The position numbers and the translations under genes are program-made. Positions 17,789 to 25,928 of a stretch of DNA of 64,000 bases are shown piece after piece. The stretch spans positions 62,001 through 126,000 of the forward strand of contig NZ_JAHDTF010000019.1 of NCBI RefSeq assembly GCF_018531465.1, read 5' to 3'. Position 1 is the first letter of the stretch, and every line of letters begins with the position of its first letter. The notes under the pieces were generated by a model, which was given only the letters and a program-made list of their open reading frames with translations, was not told the DNA's origin and ran no database searches. This DNA is from Sphaerisporangium fuscum. GTDB taxonomy: Bacteria; Actinomycetota; Actinomycetes; Streptosporangiales; Streptosporangiaceae.

Positions 17789-17891
17789 CGACGGCCAGGA
17801 CCCCAACCCTCGCCGGGGTCCTGGCGGTCACGCCGGAGCGGAACGTGTCCTGGCGGGTCCCCCACGCCCGCCAGGACACGTTTCCGTTATC
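17784..17891. terminator. Compound terminator: two hairpins inside an outer stem
   Basis: Hairpin 1 pairs CCAGGACCCC (17795-17804) with GGGGTCCTGG (17815-17824). Hairpin 2 pairs 16-base arms at 17842-17857 and 17867-17882. Both are closed by an outer stem, GATAACG (17784-17790) with CGTTATC (17885-17891), giving a potential three-way junction. The outer stem includes the stop codon of the gene at 17444. It separates that gene from the convergent DUF35 gene. Confidence 0.75.
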
Positions 17892-17948
17892 ACGGTCATC
17901 CCGCGGACGCTCTCCGTCAAGCCCGAAATTCCCGGCAGACGCCGATCC

Positions 17949-18335
17949 TCAGCACGGCCGCCAGTCGATCACGCAGAAGCGCTCGTCGACGTACGAGAAG
18001 ACCGCCTGGACGGCCTGGCCGGCGGCCGGTGCGGCGTCCCCCTGCCAGCCCCCGACCATGACGCAGTCGGGCGCGTCGGCGAGCCGGACCATCACGACGG
18101 TGTACGGCACGGGCGTGTCGGGGAGGAACGGCTGATGGTTGACGATCCAGCTGAGGACGTGACCCGACGGGCCGACCTCCTGCCAGTGCCACCGCCGGTC
18201 GTGACAGGCGTGGCAGTACGCGCGGGCGGGGAAGCGGAGCGTGCCGCAGCCGTCGCACGCCTGGATCACGAACTCGTGCCTGGCGACGCGCTCCCACCAC
18301 TCGGCGGAGTCGCGGTCCGGCACAGGCTTGATCAT
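17949..18335 (-). CDS. DUF35 OB-fold / zinc-ribbon partner of thiolase-like protein
   Basis: A 128-residue protein. The N-terminal rubredoxin-like zinc ribbon has the paired cysteines CDGCG and CHAC (about residues 27-44), and the OB-fold DUF35 domain follows (SGHVLSWIVNHQPF to FCVIDW). Such proteins bind CoA thioester substrates as partners of thiolase-fold enzymes; the best studied is the ChsH2 DUF35 domain with Ltp2 in steroid side-chain cleavage. Its ATG is one base from the stop of the thiolase-like gene upstream on the same strand, so the two are translationally coupled and very likely form a complex. Confidence 0.88.
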   Translation of the reverse strand: MIKPVPDRDSAEWWERVARHEFVIQACDGCGTLRFPARAYCHACHDRRWHWQEVGPSGHVLSWIVNHQPFLPDTPVPYTVVMVRLADAPDCVMVGGWQGDAAPAAGQAVQAVFSYVDERFCVIDWRPC

Positions 18336-18336
18336 G

Positions 18337-19500
18337 TCATCCCTTCCGCAGGATCAGCGCGGAGGTCGCGGGCAGGATGTAGCCGGGCTGCGCCGTCGAC
18401 AGGGCGACCTCCGCGCCCGGCACCTGGCGATCGCCGGCGTCGCCTCTGAGCTGCGACACCGCCTCCGCGATGTGGTTCACCCCGTGGACGTATCCCTCCG
18501 ACAGGAAGCCGCCGTGCGTGTTGACCGGGATCGTCCCGCCGGGGGCCGTGGCGCCGGAGGCGACGAACGGCCCGCCCTCGCCCTTGGCGCAGAAGCCGTA
18601 GTCCTCGAGCTGGACGATCACCGAATACGTGAAGCAGTCGTAGATCTCCGCCACGTCGACCTCGTCCGGTCCGAGGCCCGCCATGCCGTACAGCCGGGGC
18701 GCCAGCTCGGCGGCGCTGGTGACGGTCGGGTCGGCGCGCCCCTCGCCGCCGGAGAGGAACGAGTCGCCCCCTCCCCACGCGGCCGCCGAGATCAGCACGG
18801 GCGGGCGCCGCAGGTCGCGGGCCCGTTCGGCGGTGGTCACTACGAGCGCGCACGCGCCGTCGGTCTCCAGGCAGCAGTCGAGGAGGCGGAACGGCTCGGC
18901 GATCCAGCGGGCGGCGAGGTAGTCGTCGAGGGTGATCGGCGTGCGCATGAGGGCGCGGGGGTTCTTGACGGCGTTGGCGCGTTGCACGACGGCCAGCCGA
19001 CCGAAATGTTCTTCTTTAGTGCCGTATTTCAACATATGGGCGCGGGCGTACATCGCGTACTGCTGCGGCGGGGCGACGTAGCCGTACGGCGCCTGGTACT
19101 GCACCTCGGGACTGACCGGCACCGCCCGCCCCGTGCCGCCCATGCGGAACTCCGAGCGGGCGTTGATGGCCCGGTAGCAGACGACGGTCTCGGCGATGCC
19201 CGCCGCCACCGCCAGGGCCGCCTGCCCCACCACCGCGTGGGAGACGCTGCCGCCGCCGAACTGGTCGAGGTACCACGAGGGGGCGTGGACGCCGAGCGCC
19301 GGCCCCACGACGGACGGCGCGGCCGAGTCGCCGACGCGGTGGGTGGCGATGCCGTCCACGTCCGCCGGGCCGAGGCCGGCGTCGTCGAGGGCGGCGAGGA
19401 TCGCCTCGCAGGCGAGGGTGAGCGTGCTGACCCCGGAGTTCCTGGAGAAGGCGGTGTACCCGACTCCTGCCACCGCCGTGCGGTCCCGGAAGCCTCCCAC
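18337..19500 (-). CDS. Thiolase-fold protein, Ltp2-like (candidate retro-aldolase)
   Basis: A 387-residue SCP-x/lipid-transfer type thiolase-fold protein. The usual thiolase GHPxG block is replaced by NTHGGFLSEGYVHGVNH, putting a tyrosine (337) there, and another tyrosine (287) sits in AEIYDCFTYS. Ltp2-type aldolases likewise use tyrosines instead of the thiolase Cys/His set, so a retro-aldol C-C cleavage of a beta-hydroxyacyl-CoA is more likely than thiolysis. GTG19500 has GAGGAGG seven bases before it. A DUF35 partner is coupled downstream, and a KstR2-type operator lies 25-38 bases upstream. A paralogue is at 52488. Substrate unknown. Confidence 0.82.
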   Translation of the reverse strand: MGGFRDRTAVAGVGYTAFSRNSGVSTLTLACEAILAALDDAGLGPADVDGIATHRVGDSAAPSVVGPALGVHAPSWYLDQFGGGSVSHAVVGQAALAVAAGIAETVVCYRAINARSEFRMGGTGRAVPVSPEVQYQAPYGYVAPPQQYAMYARAHMLKYGTKEEHFGRLAVVQRANAVKNPRALMRTPITLDDYLAARWIAEPFRLLDCCLETDGACALVVTTAERARDLRRPPVLISAAAWGGGDSFLSGGEGRADPTVTSAAELAPRLYGMAGLGPDEVDVAEIYDCFTYSVIVQLEDYGFCAKGEGGPFVASGATAPGGTIPVNTHGGFLSEGYVHGVNHIAEAVSQLRGDAGDRQVPGAEVALSTAQPGYILPATSALILRKG

Positions 19501-19524
19501 GGTGACGCCTCCTCGGTCTCGTCA

Positions 19525-19576
19525 AGCAAGCGCTTGTGAGGTTTCGAGGTTAGGTGCGCCTGATCCAGGATGTCAA
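19525..19576 (-). promoter_or_regulatory. KstR2-type operator and leftward promoter
   Basis: Read leftwards: TTGACA (19576-19571), 18-base spacer, TAACCT (19552-19547), then the operator AGCAAGCGCTTGTG on the + strand (19525-19538), with a perfect CAAGCGCTTG core at 19527-19536. The repressor would sit just past the transcription start of the thiolase-like/DUF35 operon. Confidence 0.78.
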
Positions 19577-19615
19577 CGAAGCGTGTTCCCGTCGATCTCC
19601 AGCGGCCACGAGTTG

Positions 19616-19635
19616 ACCTGAACCTTTGTTCAGGT
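19616..19635. promoter_or_regulatory. Second, different palindrome between the divergent promoters
   Basis: ACCTGAAC (19616-19623), CTTT, GTTCAGGT (19628-19635): perfect 8-base arms. It does not match the KstR2-type operator (CAAG half-sites) nor the KstR1 spacing (AAC-N2-GTT). It may bind another TetR-like regulator that acts on this divergent region. Confidence 0.4.
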
Positions 19636-19722
19636 TGCATGCTTGACCCCGTACGTCCCCCGCCGAGACGAAGGACCCGCCCAGTGGAGAGCCAGGTCGA
19701 CCTGCGGAGATCCCTGCCCCGC

Positions 19723-19769
19723 TTGACATCCCGGCCGGAGGCCTCCTATCGTCCAAGCAAGCGCTTGGT
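19723..19769 (+). promoter_or_regulatory. KstR2-type operator and rightward promoter
   Basis: TTGACA (19723-19728), 18 bases, TATCGT (19747-19752), followed directly by CCAAGCAAGCGCTTGG (19753-19768). The 14 bases 19756-19769 match the mycobacterial KstR2 consensus exactly. The predicted start of the flavin reductase-fadE30-ipdF transcript lies inside the operator. Confidence 0.82.
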
Positions 19770-19869
19770 AAAGTGAGGGATACGATGGAGGAGCCCGTCC
19801 CCCAGTCATCCCCGTGGTCGAGCACTTCCCGGGGGCAGGTAGAGGCCACCCAAGGAGGCGAGTACGACG

Positions 19870-20541
19870 ATGAGCACCCACGCGGCCCGGCTGATCGCGC
19901 CACACGGCGCCGCCGCGGTCCTCGGCCCGGCCGTGCATGACGGCCGGCCGGCTCCGCCGCCTCCCCTCCCGGCCGTCCCCCGGACGCACCCCCTGAACGG
20001 CCACCCGGTCCCCGCGGGCGACGTGCGTCCCGTCCCGGCCGTGGACGGCTCCCCCGCTCCCCGGGCCGTCGACCCGCAGCACTTCAGGAACGTGCTCGGC
20101 CGCTTCGCCACCGGGGTCGTCGCCATCACGGCCCTCGACGCGGCCGGCCGGCCCTGCGGGCTCGCGGCCAACTCCTTCACCTCCGTCTCCCTCGATCCGC
20201 CCCTGGTCGCCTTCTGCGTCGCCCACACCAGCACGAGCTGGCCCCGGCTGAGGTCCGCGGCGCGGCTGTGCGTCAACGTCCTGTCCGAGGACCACGAGCA
20301 GGTGTGCAGGCAGCTCGCGTCGAAGGGCGGCGACAAGTTCGCCGGGCTCGCCTGGGACCTGTCCCCCGGCGGCAGCCCGGTCATCGAGGGCGCCATCGCC
20401 TGGATCGACTGCTCGGTCGAGGCCGAGCACCCGGCGGGCGACCACCTCATCGTCGTGGCCCGCGTGCACGACCTCGACGGACACGCCGACCACGGCCCCC
20501 TGGTCTTCTTCCGCGGCTCCTACGGCCGGTTCGACGGATGA
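19870..20541 (+). CDS. Flavin reductase (HsaB/HpaC-like) with long proline-rich N-terminus
   Basis: A 223-residue protein. Residues about 70-223 form a split-barrel flavin reductase domain: FRNVLGRFATGVVAITA, GLAANSFTSVSLDPPLVAFCV, RLCVNVLSEDHEQVC and FFRGSYGRF. Such enzymes make FMNH2/FADH2 with NAD(P)H for two-component monooxygenases. The first 65 or so residues are Ala/Pro-rich and unusual for the family; they may be a disordered extension or the true start may be internal, but no ATG or GTG with a better ribosome site was found. AAGGAGG lies 12 bases before ATG19870. It is the first gene of a KstR2-controlled operon and overlaps fadE30 by four bases. Confidence 0.85.
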   Translation: MSTHAARLIAPHGAAAVLGPAVHDGRPAPPPPLPAVPRTHPLNGHPVPAGDVRPVPAVDGSPAPRAVDPQHFRNVLGRFATGVVAITALDAAGRPCGLAANSFTSVSLDPPLVAFCVAHTSTSWPRLRSAARLCVNVLSEDHEQVCRQLASKGGDKFAGLAWDLSPGGSPVIEGAIAWIDCSVEAEHPAGDHLIVVARVHDLDGHADHGPLVFFRGSYGRFDG

Positions 20542-21683
20542 ACTTCCGGGAGGAGGTCCGGGCCTGGCTGGAGGCGAACCTCACCGGCGAGTTCGCGGGC
20601 GCCCGGGGCCTCGGCGGCCCCGGGCGCGAGCACGAGGGCCACGAGCTGCGGGTCGCCTGGGAACGCCGCCTCGGCGCCGCCGGGTGGACCTGCCTCGGCT
20701 GGCCCGAGGAGTACGGCGGCCGGGACGCCTCCCTGTCCGACCAGGTGGCCTTCCACGAGGAGTACGCCCGGGCGAACGCGCCGGCCCGGGTGGGCCACAT
20801 CGGCGAGGGCCTGATCGGGCCCACCATCCTCGAATACGGCACCGAGGAGCAGAAACGCCGCTTCCTGCCGCCCATCCGGTCCGGCGAGGAGCTGTGGTGC
20901 CAGGGGTACTCCGAGCCGGAGGCCGGGTCGGACCTCGCGGGCGTGCAGACCCGCGCCGTCCTCCAGGGCGGCGAATGGGTCGTCACCGGGCAGAAGGTCT
21001 GGACGTCGCTGGCGCACGTCGCCGACTGGTGCTTCGTCCTCGCCCGCACCGAGCCCGGATCCGAGCGGCACCGGGGCCTGTCCTACCTGCTGGTCCCCAT
21101 GCGGCAGCCCGGTGTCGAGGTACGCCCGATCATGCAGCTGACCGGGACCGGCGAGTTCAACGAGGTCTTCTTCGACGGTGCCCGCACCGCCGCCGCGAAC
21201 GTGCTCGGCGCCTCTGGTGAGGGCTGGCGCGTCGCGATGGCCACCCTGGGGTACGAGCGCGGCGCCTCGACGCTCGGACAGCAGATCGGTTTCCGCCGCG
21301 AGCTCCAGACGGTGATCGACACCGCCCGGCGCACCGGCGCGGCGGACGACCCGGTGCTGCGCGACCGGCTCGTACGGGCGTGGCTGGAGCTGGAGATCAT
21401 GCGCTTCAATGCGCTGCGCACGATGACGTCCCTGTCGGCCGGGGAGCCCGGGCCCGAGGTGTCGATCGCCAAGCTGTACTGGTCGGAGTGGCATCGCCGG
21501 CTCGGCGAGCTCGCGCAGGCCGCGCAGGGCAGGGAAGGGCTGGTGGCGCGCGGTGAGCCGTACGACCTCAACGACCTGCAGCGGCTCTACCTGTTCAGCC
21601 GGGCCGACACCATCTACGCCGGTTCCAGCGAGATCCAGCGCAACATCATCGCCGAACGCACCCTCGGCCTCCCGAAAGGCTGA
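20538..21683 (+). CDS. fadE30: FadE30-like acyl-CoA dehydrogenase
   Basis: A 381-residue acyl-CoA dehydrogenase: GWPEEYGGRDAS, WCQGYSEPEAGSDLAGVQTRA (FAD/substrate loop), GQKVWTSLAHVADWCFVLART, FNEVFFDGAR and the C-terminal YAGSSEIQRNIIAERTLGLP. FadE30 oxidises 5-OH-HIP-CoA in mycobacteria. The name rests on family length and on being followed three bases after its stop by an IpdF-like SDR, the same order as Rv3560c-Rv3559c. The start overlaps the flavin reductase stop (ATGA), showing tight coupling. Confidence 0.82.
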   Translation: MNFREEVRAWLEANLTGEFAGARGLGGPGREHEGHELRVAWERRLGAAGWTCLGWPEEYGGRDASLSDQVAFHEEYARANAPARVGHIGEGLIGPTILEYGTEEQKRRFLPPIRSGEELWCQGYSEPEAGSDLAGVQTRAVLQGGEWVVTGQKVWTSLAHVADWCFVLARTEPGSERHRGLSYLLVPMRQPGVEVRPIMQLTGTGEFNEVFFDGARTAAANVLGASGEGWRVAMATLGYERGASTLGQQIGFRRELQTVIDTARRTGAADDPVLRDRLVRAWLELEIMRFNALRTMTSLSAGEPGPEVSIAKLYWSEWHRRLGELAQAAQGREGLVARGEPYDLNDLQRLYLFSRADTIYAGSSEIQRNIIAERTLGLPKG

Positions 21684-21686
21684 CCC

Positions 21687-22460
21687 ATGACCCCCGCCTA
21701 CCCGCCCGCCCACGGCCTGCTGGACGGGAAGGTCGCGCTCGTGACGGCCGCGGCCGGCGCGGGCATCGGGTACGCCACCGCGCGGCGCTGCGCCGAGGAG
21801 GGGGCCGTCGTGGTCGTCTCCGACCGGCACGAACGCCGTCTCGCCGAGGCCGCCGCGACGCTGACCGAGCTCACCGGGGTGAAGCCGCTGGCGGTCCCCT
21901 GCGACGTCACCTCCGAGGCGCAGGTGCTCGCCCTGTTCGACGCGGCGGTGGAGGCGTACGGGCGGCTCGACGTCGTGGTCAACAACGCCGGCCTCGGCGG
22001 CACGGCCGCCCTGGCCGACATGACCGACGAGCAGTGGCACGCGGTGCTGGACGTCACGCTCAACGGGACGATGCGGTGCACGCGGGCGGCCCTCAGGCAC
22101 ATGATCCCGCGGGGCCGTGGGGTGATCGTGAACAACGCCTCCGTCGTCGGCTGGCGGGCGCAGAAGGGCCAGTCGCACTACGCCGCCGCCAAGGCCGGCG
22201 TCATGGCGCTGACCAGGTGTTCGGCGCTGGAGGCCGCCGAGCACGGCGTCCGCGTCAACGCGGTGGCGCCCTCGCTCGCCATGCATCCGTTCCTCGCCAA
22301 GGTGACCAGCGAGGAACTGCTCGCCGAACTGGAGGCCAGGGAGGCGTTCGGGCGGTCCGCCGAGCCGTGGGAGGTCGCCAACGTGATCGTCTTCCTGGCC
22401 AGCGACTACTCGTCCTACATGACCGGCGAAATCGTCTCGGTCTCCAGTCAGCACCCCTGA
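21687..22460 (+). CDS. ipdF: IpdF-like short-chain dehydrogenase
   Basis: A 257-residue classical SDR. The cofactor motif is atypical but recognisable (VALVTAAAGAGIGYATARRC), followed by VVVSDRHERRL, DVVVNNAG, the catalytic serine in VIVNNASVVGW, and YAAAK carrying the Tyr/Lys pair. The AAGAGIG loop in place of TGxxxGIG is a hallmark I associate with IpdF (Rv3559c), which oxidises the 5-hydroxyl of the indanone-CoA intermediate. It is the last gene of the flavin reductase-fadE30 operon. No terminator is obvious in the 77 bases before the next gene. Confidence 0.8.
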   Translation: MTPAYPPAHGLLDGKVALVTAAAGAGIGYATARRCAEEGAVVVVSDRHERRLAEAAATLTELTGVKPLAVPCDVTSEAQVLALFDAAVEAYGRLDVVVNNAGLGGTAALADMTDEQWHAVLDVTLNGTMRCTRAALRHMIPRGRGVIVNNASVVGWRAQKGQSHYAAAKAGVMALTRCSALEAAEHGVRVNAVAPSLAMHPFLAKVTSEELLAELEAREAFGRSAEPWEVANVIVFLASDYSSYMTGEIVSVSSQHP

Positions 22461-22537
22461 CCGGGAATCCCACCAAAAGTAACGAAACCCTAAAAATCAC
22501 TCTTGTCATGGACAAATCTCGATGACACGGTGATCAC

Positions 22538-25072
22538 ATGCTCAAGCGCCTCAAGGTGATCGCCACGGCCGTACTGGCCTTCGCGGTCGCCCTCCCCGCG
22601 GGGGCCGCCCAGGCGGACCCCGGCACCCCCCAGGCACCCGCCACCTGTGATCCCACCCAGACCACACCGGCATATCGCAACAAGGTCCCGACCCCTAAGA
22701 GCGTGCTCGGGTTCGACCTCGGAGCGCGCGAGGTCACCTCGGCCGAGTCGGACACCCTCCTGGAGGCCATCGACAGGGCCAGCGACCGCGTCGTCTCCGG
22801 CACCCTCGCCACCACCGCGCAGGGCCGCCCGCTGAAGTACGCCATCGTCGGCCGGCCCGCCAACGTCACCCGGGCCGGGCTGGCCGCCACCGAGATCGCC
22901 GTCAAGGCCCTGCGCAACCCCCTCACCCCCTCGGCGCTCGCCAAGGAGATCGCCCGGCGCAGCCCCGCCGTCCTGTGGGTCACCGGCAACGTGCACGGCA
23001 ACGAGGAGAGCGGCGCCGACGCGGCGCTGAAGACCCTGTACGACCTTTCGGACCGCGACGACTGCGCGGCCAGGCGCATCCTCGACAACGCGGTCGTGGT
23101 GATCCTGCCGATCCAGAACCCGGACGGCCGCGAGGCGGACACCCGCCGCAACGCCTACGGCTTCGACATGAACCGCGACTGGTTCGCCCGCACCCAGCCG
23201 GAGACGGACGGCAAGCTGGAGCTGCTGCGCAGGTACCCGCCGCAGCTCTACATCGACGCGCACGAGCAGGGCGGCACGGCGTACTTCTTCCCGCCGAACG
23301 CCGACCCGATCCACCACGACATCGCCGAGCCGGCGTACGACTGGATCAGCAACCTGTACGGCCGGTCGATGATCGACGAGTTCACCCGCCGCGGCATCCC
23401 CTTCACCAACCGCGACGTGTACGACATGTTCTACATGGGCTACGGCGACACCGTGCCCACCGCCGGCTTCAACGCCGCGGGCATGACCTTCGAGAAGGGC
23501 GGCGACTCGCCCATCTCCACCCGTACCTTCGAGCAGAGCCTCACCCAGTGGGTGTCGCTGTCGGCGGCCGCCTCCCACAAGGAGAGCATCCTGACGACCT
23601 GGCACGGCATGTACGCCGAGGCGCTCAAGGAGGGCCTCGACGGGAAGCTGGAGCCCAACCAGGTCTACAACCCCGGCCACGAGGTCATCACCCAGGTGCC
23701 CGACCGTCCGGTGCGCCACTACTTCCTGCGCGCCGACGACCCGGCCAAGAAGGCGGCGGTGGAGTCGATCGTCCGCCGGCTGCAGCGCATGGACGTCCAG
23801 GTGTTCACGCTCGCCAAGGCGGTCACCTTGCCGGACTTCAAGGAGTACGGCAGGCCCCCGGCCCGCGCCACCCTGCCCAAGGGCACCTACTGGATCCCGA
23901 TGGCACAGGGACAGAAGCACTGGATCCAGGCGATGCTCGGCGAGGACAGCTACACGCCGTTCCCCTACTTCTACGACGTGACGGCGTGGAGCCTGCCGCT
24001 GCTCGCCAACGTGTCGGGCGGCTCGTCCGGCAGCGTGCTGCTGCCCGCCGCGGTCCCGGCCCGGCAGATCCCCGCCGTCGTGTCGCCCCCGGCTCCCGTC
24101 GAGCGGCCGAAGGTCGGGGTGCTGGCACTGTCGGCCACCTCCACCACGACCTTCGAGTCCCTCGGGTGGCTGCGCCACCGCCTCGACCGCGAGTGGAAGC
24201 TGCCCTACACCACGCTGACCCCGGCCGACGTCGCGGCGGGCAGGCTCGCCGGGCTCGACGTCCTGCTGGTGCCCGCCGGCCCGGCCACCTCGGCGAACAA
24301 CGCCCTGGGCCAGGCCGGACGCGACGCGCTCAAGGCGTGGGTGGGCGGCGGAGGCAGGTACGTCGGCTGGAGCGGCGGCGCCCAGCTCGCGTCCCTCGCC
24401 GGGGTGAGCACGGCGACCTTCACCGAGCCGACGTCCGACGTGCCCGGCTCCCTGTTCCGGGTCCAGGTCGCCAAGGGCCCGCTCGCGGACGGCGTCGGCT
24501 CCACGGCCTGGCAGTTCTACTCCTACGACCCGCTGATGCGGGCGTCCGACCCCTCGCAGGTCGTGGCGTCCTACCCGGTCGCGAACTCGGCCGACTGGTA
24601 CGTCTCCGGCTTCCAGATCGGCGCCGAGGAACTGGGCGGTACGGCGGCGGTGCTGGACGAGCCGGTCGGCAAGGGGCACGCCGTGCTGTTCGCCGCGGAG
24701 CCCAACTTCCGGGCCTTCACCGACGGCACCACGCACCTGCTCACCAACGCGATCACCGCCGACCTGCCCAGGGCCCACGCCCCCCGCGCCCTGGACACCG
24801 CGACCGTCACGCCACCGGCCACGACCGCGGCGGTCCCCGACCGGGAGGCGCCCATCCGCGTCACCGTCGACCCGGCCGACAAGGCCAAGGTCGCCTCCGT
24901 CCTCACCGGTTTCGGCGCCAGGTGGACCGAAGAGGCCGGACCGCGCGGCGCGGTGAGGTTCGTGGTCGACAACCCCGGCGGCCTCGGCCTCGACGAGCAC
25001 CCCTGGGCCACCCGCCTCCCCTCCACCCTCCGCACCGCCGGAGTCACCCCCCTGGCCCTCGTCCTGCCCTGA
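22538..25072 (+). CDS. Exported M14-family zinc carboxypeptidase with C-terminal GATase-like domain
   Basis: An 844-residue exported protein. A Sec signal peptide (KRLKVIATAVLAFAVALPAGAAQA, cleavage near residue 27) precedes an M14 peptidase domain (about 80-400). Zinc ligands are visible as HGNEES (His153, Glu156) and DAHEQGG (His242); IQNPDGREADTRRN and FDMNRDWF are family blocks. Residues about 530-730 resemble a ThuA/class-I amidotransferase-like sandwich (KVGVLALSATSTTTF, GGGGRYVGWSGGAQLASLAG), as in large secreted actinobacterial M14 proteins. It follows ipdF by 77 bases but has no steroid link that I can see. A strong terminator lies downstream. Confidence 0.88.
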   Translation: MLKRLKVIATAVLAFAVALPAGAAQADPGTPQAPATCDPTQTTPAYRNKVPTPKSVLGFDLGAREVTSAESDTLLEAIDRASDRVVSGTLATTAQGRPLKYAIVGRPANVTRAGLAATEIAVKALRNPLTPSALAKEIARRSPAVLWVTGNVHGNEESGADAALKTLYDLSDRDDCAARRILDNAVVVILPIQNPDGREADTRRNAYGFDMNRDWFARTQPETDGKLELLRRYPPQLYIDAHEQGGTAYFFPPNADPIHHDIAEPAYDWISNLYGRSMIDEFTRRGIPFTNRDVYDMFYMGYGDTVPTAGFNAAGMTFEKGGDSPISTRTFEQSLTQWVSLSAAASHKESILTTWHGMYAEALKEGLDGKLEPNQVYNPGHEVITQVPDRPVRHYFLRADDPAKKAAVESIVRRLQRMDVQVFTLAKAVTLPDFKEYGRPPARATLPKGTYWIPMAQGQKHWIQAMLGEDSYTPFPYFYDVTAWSLPLLANVSGGSSGSVLLPAAVPARQIPAVVSPPAPVERPKVGVLALSATSTTTFESLGWLRHRLDREWKLPYTTLTPADVAAGRLAGLDVLLVPAGPATSANNALGQAGRDALKAWVGGGGRYVGWSGGAQLASLAGVSTATFTEPTSDVPGSLFRVQVAKGPLADGVGSTAWQFYSYDPLMRASDPSQVVASYPVANSADWYVSGFQIGAEELGGTAAVLDEPVGKGHAVLFAAEPNFRAFTDGTTHLLTNAITADLPRAHAPRALDTATVTPPATTAAVPDREAPIRVTVDPADKAKVASVLTGFGARWTEEAGPRGAVRFVVDNPGGLGLDEHPWATRLPSTLRTAGVTPLALVLP

Positions 25073-25089
25073 CCCGTCCGGACACCTGT

Positions 25090-25130
25090 ACGGCTCGCGC
25101 CCCGATTCCCGTGTGGCGCGAGCCGTTTTC
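25090..25130 (+). terminator. Rho-independent terminator of the M14 gene
   Basis: ACGGCTCGCGC (25090-25100) pairs with GCGCGAGCCGT (25116-25126) and is followed by a short T run (TTTTC). The stem sequence is identical to that at 27479-27518. Confidence 0.85.
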
Positions 25131-25203
25131 ATGTCATCATGCAGCCGTCCGTGATTTGAACATCACGGAAAGCGACATTCCCCTTGTCCGCACAACAGGT
25201 CTG

Positions 25204-25872
25204 TCAGGAGTCGCCGGTCAGCGCGCCGAGGCCGTTCTTCAGCAGGGTGAAGGCGTGTTCGGTGTCGCCCAGGGCGGCCGGGAGCCGTTCGTGGGCGGGC
25301 ATGCCGTTCACCATGTGTTCTCTGTTGTCGAGGGCGAGGGCCCACTGCACCGCGACGATCTGCACGGCCGCCAGGCGCGCCGTGAGCGGTGGCACGCCGG
25401 CGGTGTCGCGCAGGGCCTCCGCGAGCGCGGCCTCCGAGGCCGCCTTGAAGCGTTCCAGCCGGCCGACCAGGGCCGGGGTCCCCGCGAGCATCCGGTAGAG
25501 CGCGAGGATGTCCGGGCGGTCGTTGAGCCCGGTCATGGGGTCGTGCCGGTCGAGCGCGTCGAGATGGTGCGCGCGCAGCGCCTCCAGGGGGCCGGTGCCG
25601 GGCGGGCGGCCCCGCACCACACGAGCCGCCTCACCTTCGTGGTCGGCGAACCGGTGCACCACGAGGTCTTCCTTCGTCGGGAAGTAGGCGAACAGGGTGC
25701 GCCTGGACACCTCGGCCGCCTCCGCCACCTGCGTCACCGACACCTGGTCGAAGCCGTGCTCGAGGAACAGCGCGATGGCCGCCTCGGAGATCGCCAGGTG
25801 CGTCCGCCGCTTCTTCCGTTCTCGCAGACCCGGAACGTCGCTCACAGCCGTGATCGTATCAGCCTGCTGCAC
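25204..25872 (-). CDS. TetR-family regulator of the adjacent FAD monooxygenase
   Basis: A 222-residue TetR protein: RTHLAISEAAIALFLEHGFDQ, then the helix-turn-helix VTQVAEAAEVSRRTLFAYFPTKEDLV, then an all-helical ligand domain. It is divergent from the FAD-dependent monooxygenase gene at 25929, the common layout for TetR control of a flavin hydroxylase. The start may be GTG25872 or GTG25845 (reading MSDVPGLRERKKRR); neither has a good ribosome site, so the longer one is only provisional. Confidence 0.87.
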   Translation of the reverse strand: MQQADTITAVSDVPGLRERKKRRTHLAISEAAIALFLEHGFDQVSVTQVAEAAEVSRRTLFAYFPTKEDLVVHRFADHEGEAARVVRGRPPGTGPLEALRAHHLDALDRHDPMTGLNDRPDILALYRMLAGTPALVGRLERFKAASEAALAEALRDTAGVPPLTARLAAVQIVAVQWALALDNREHMVNGMPAHERLPAALGDTEHAFTLLKNGLGALTGDS

Positions 25873-25891
25873 TTGAGCTTTATTTGCACTC

Positions 25892-25899
25892 GGTATACC
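25892..25899. promoter_or_regulatory. Candidate TetR operator
   Basis: GGTATACC (25892-25899) is a perfect 8-base palindrome in the 56-base divergent spacer, flanked by GCACTC repeats (25886-25891 and 25902-25907). It is short, so the call is tentative. Confidence 0.35.
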
Positions 25900-25928
25900 T
25901 TCGCACTCAGTCGAGCCAAGGAGATGCC

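Noticed and set aside
22490..25132. An 880-codon minus-strand frame antisense to the M14 peptidase
   Set aside because: No domain motifs; the + strand gene has a signal peptide and zinc motifs.
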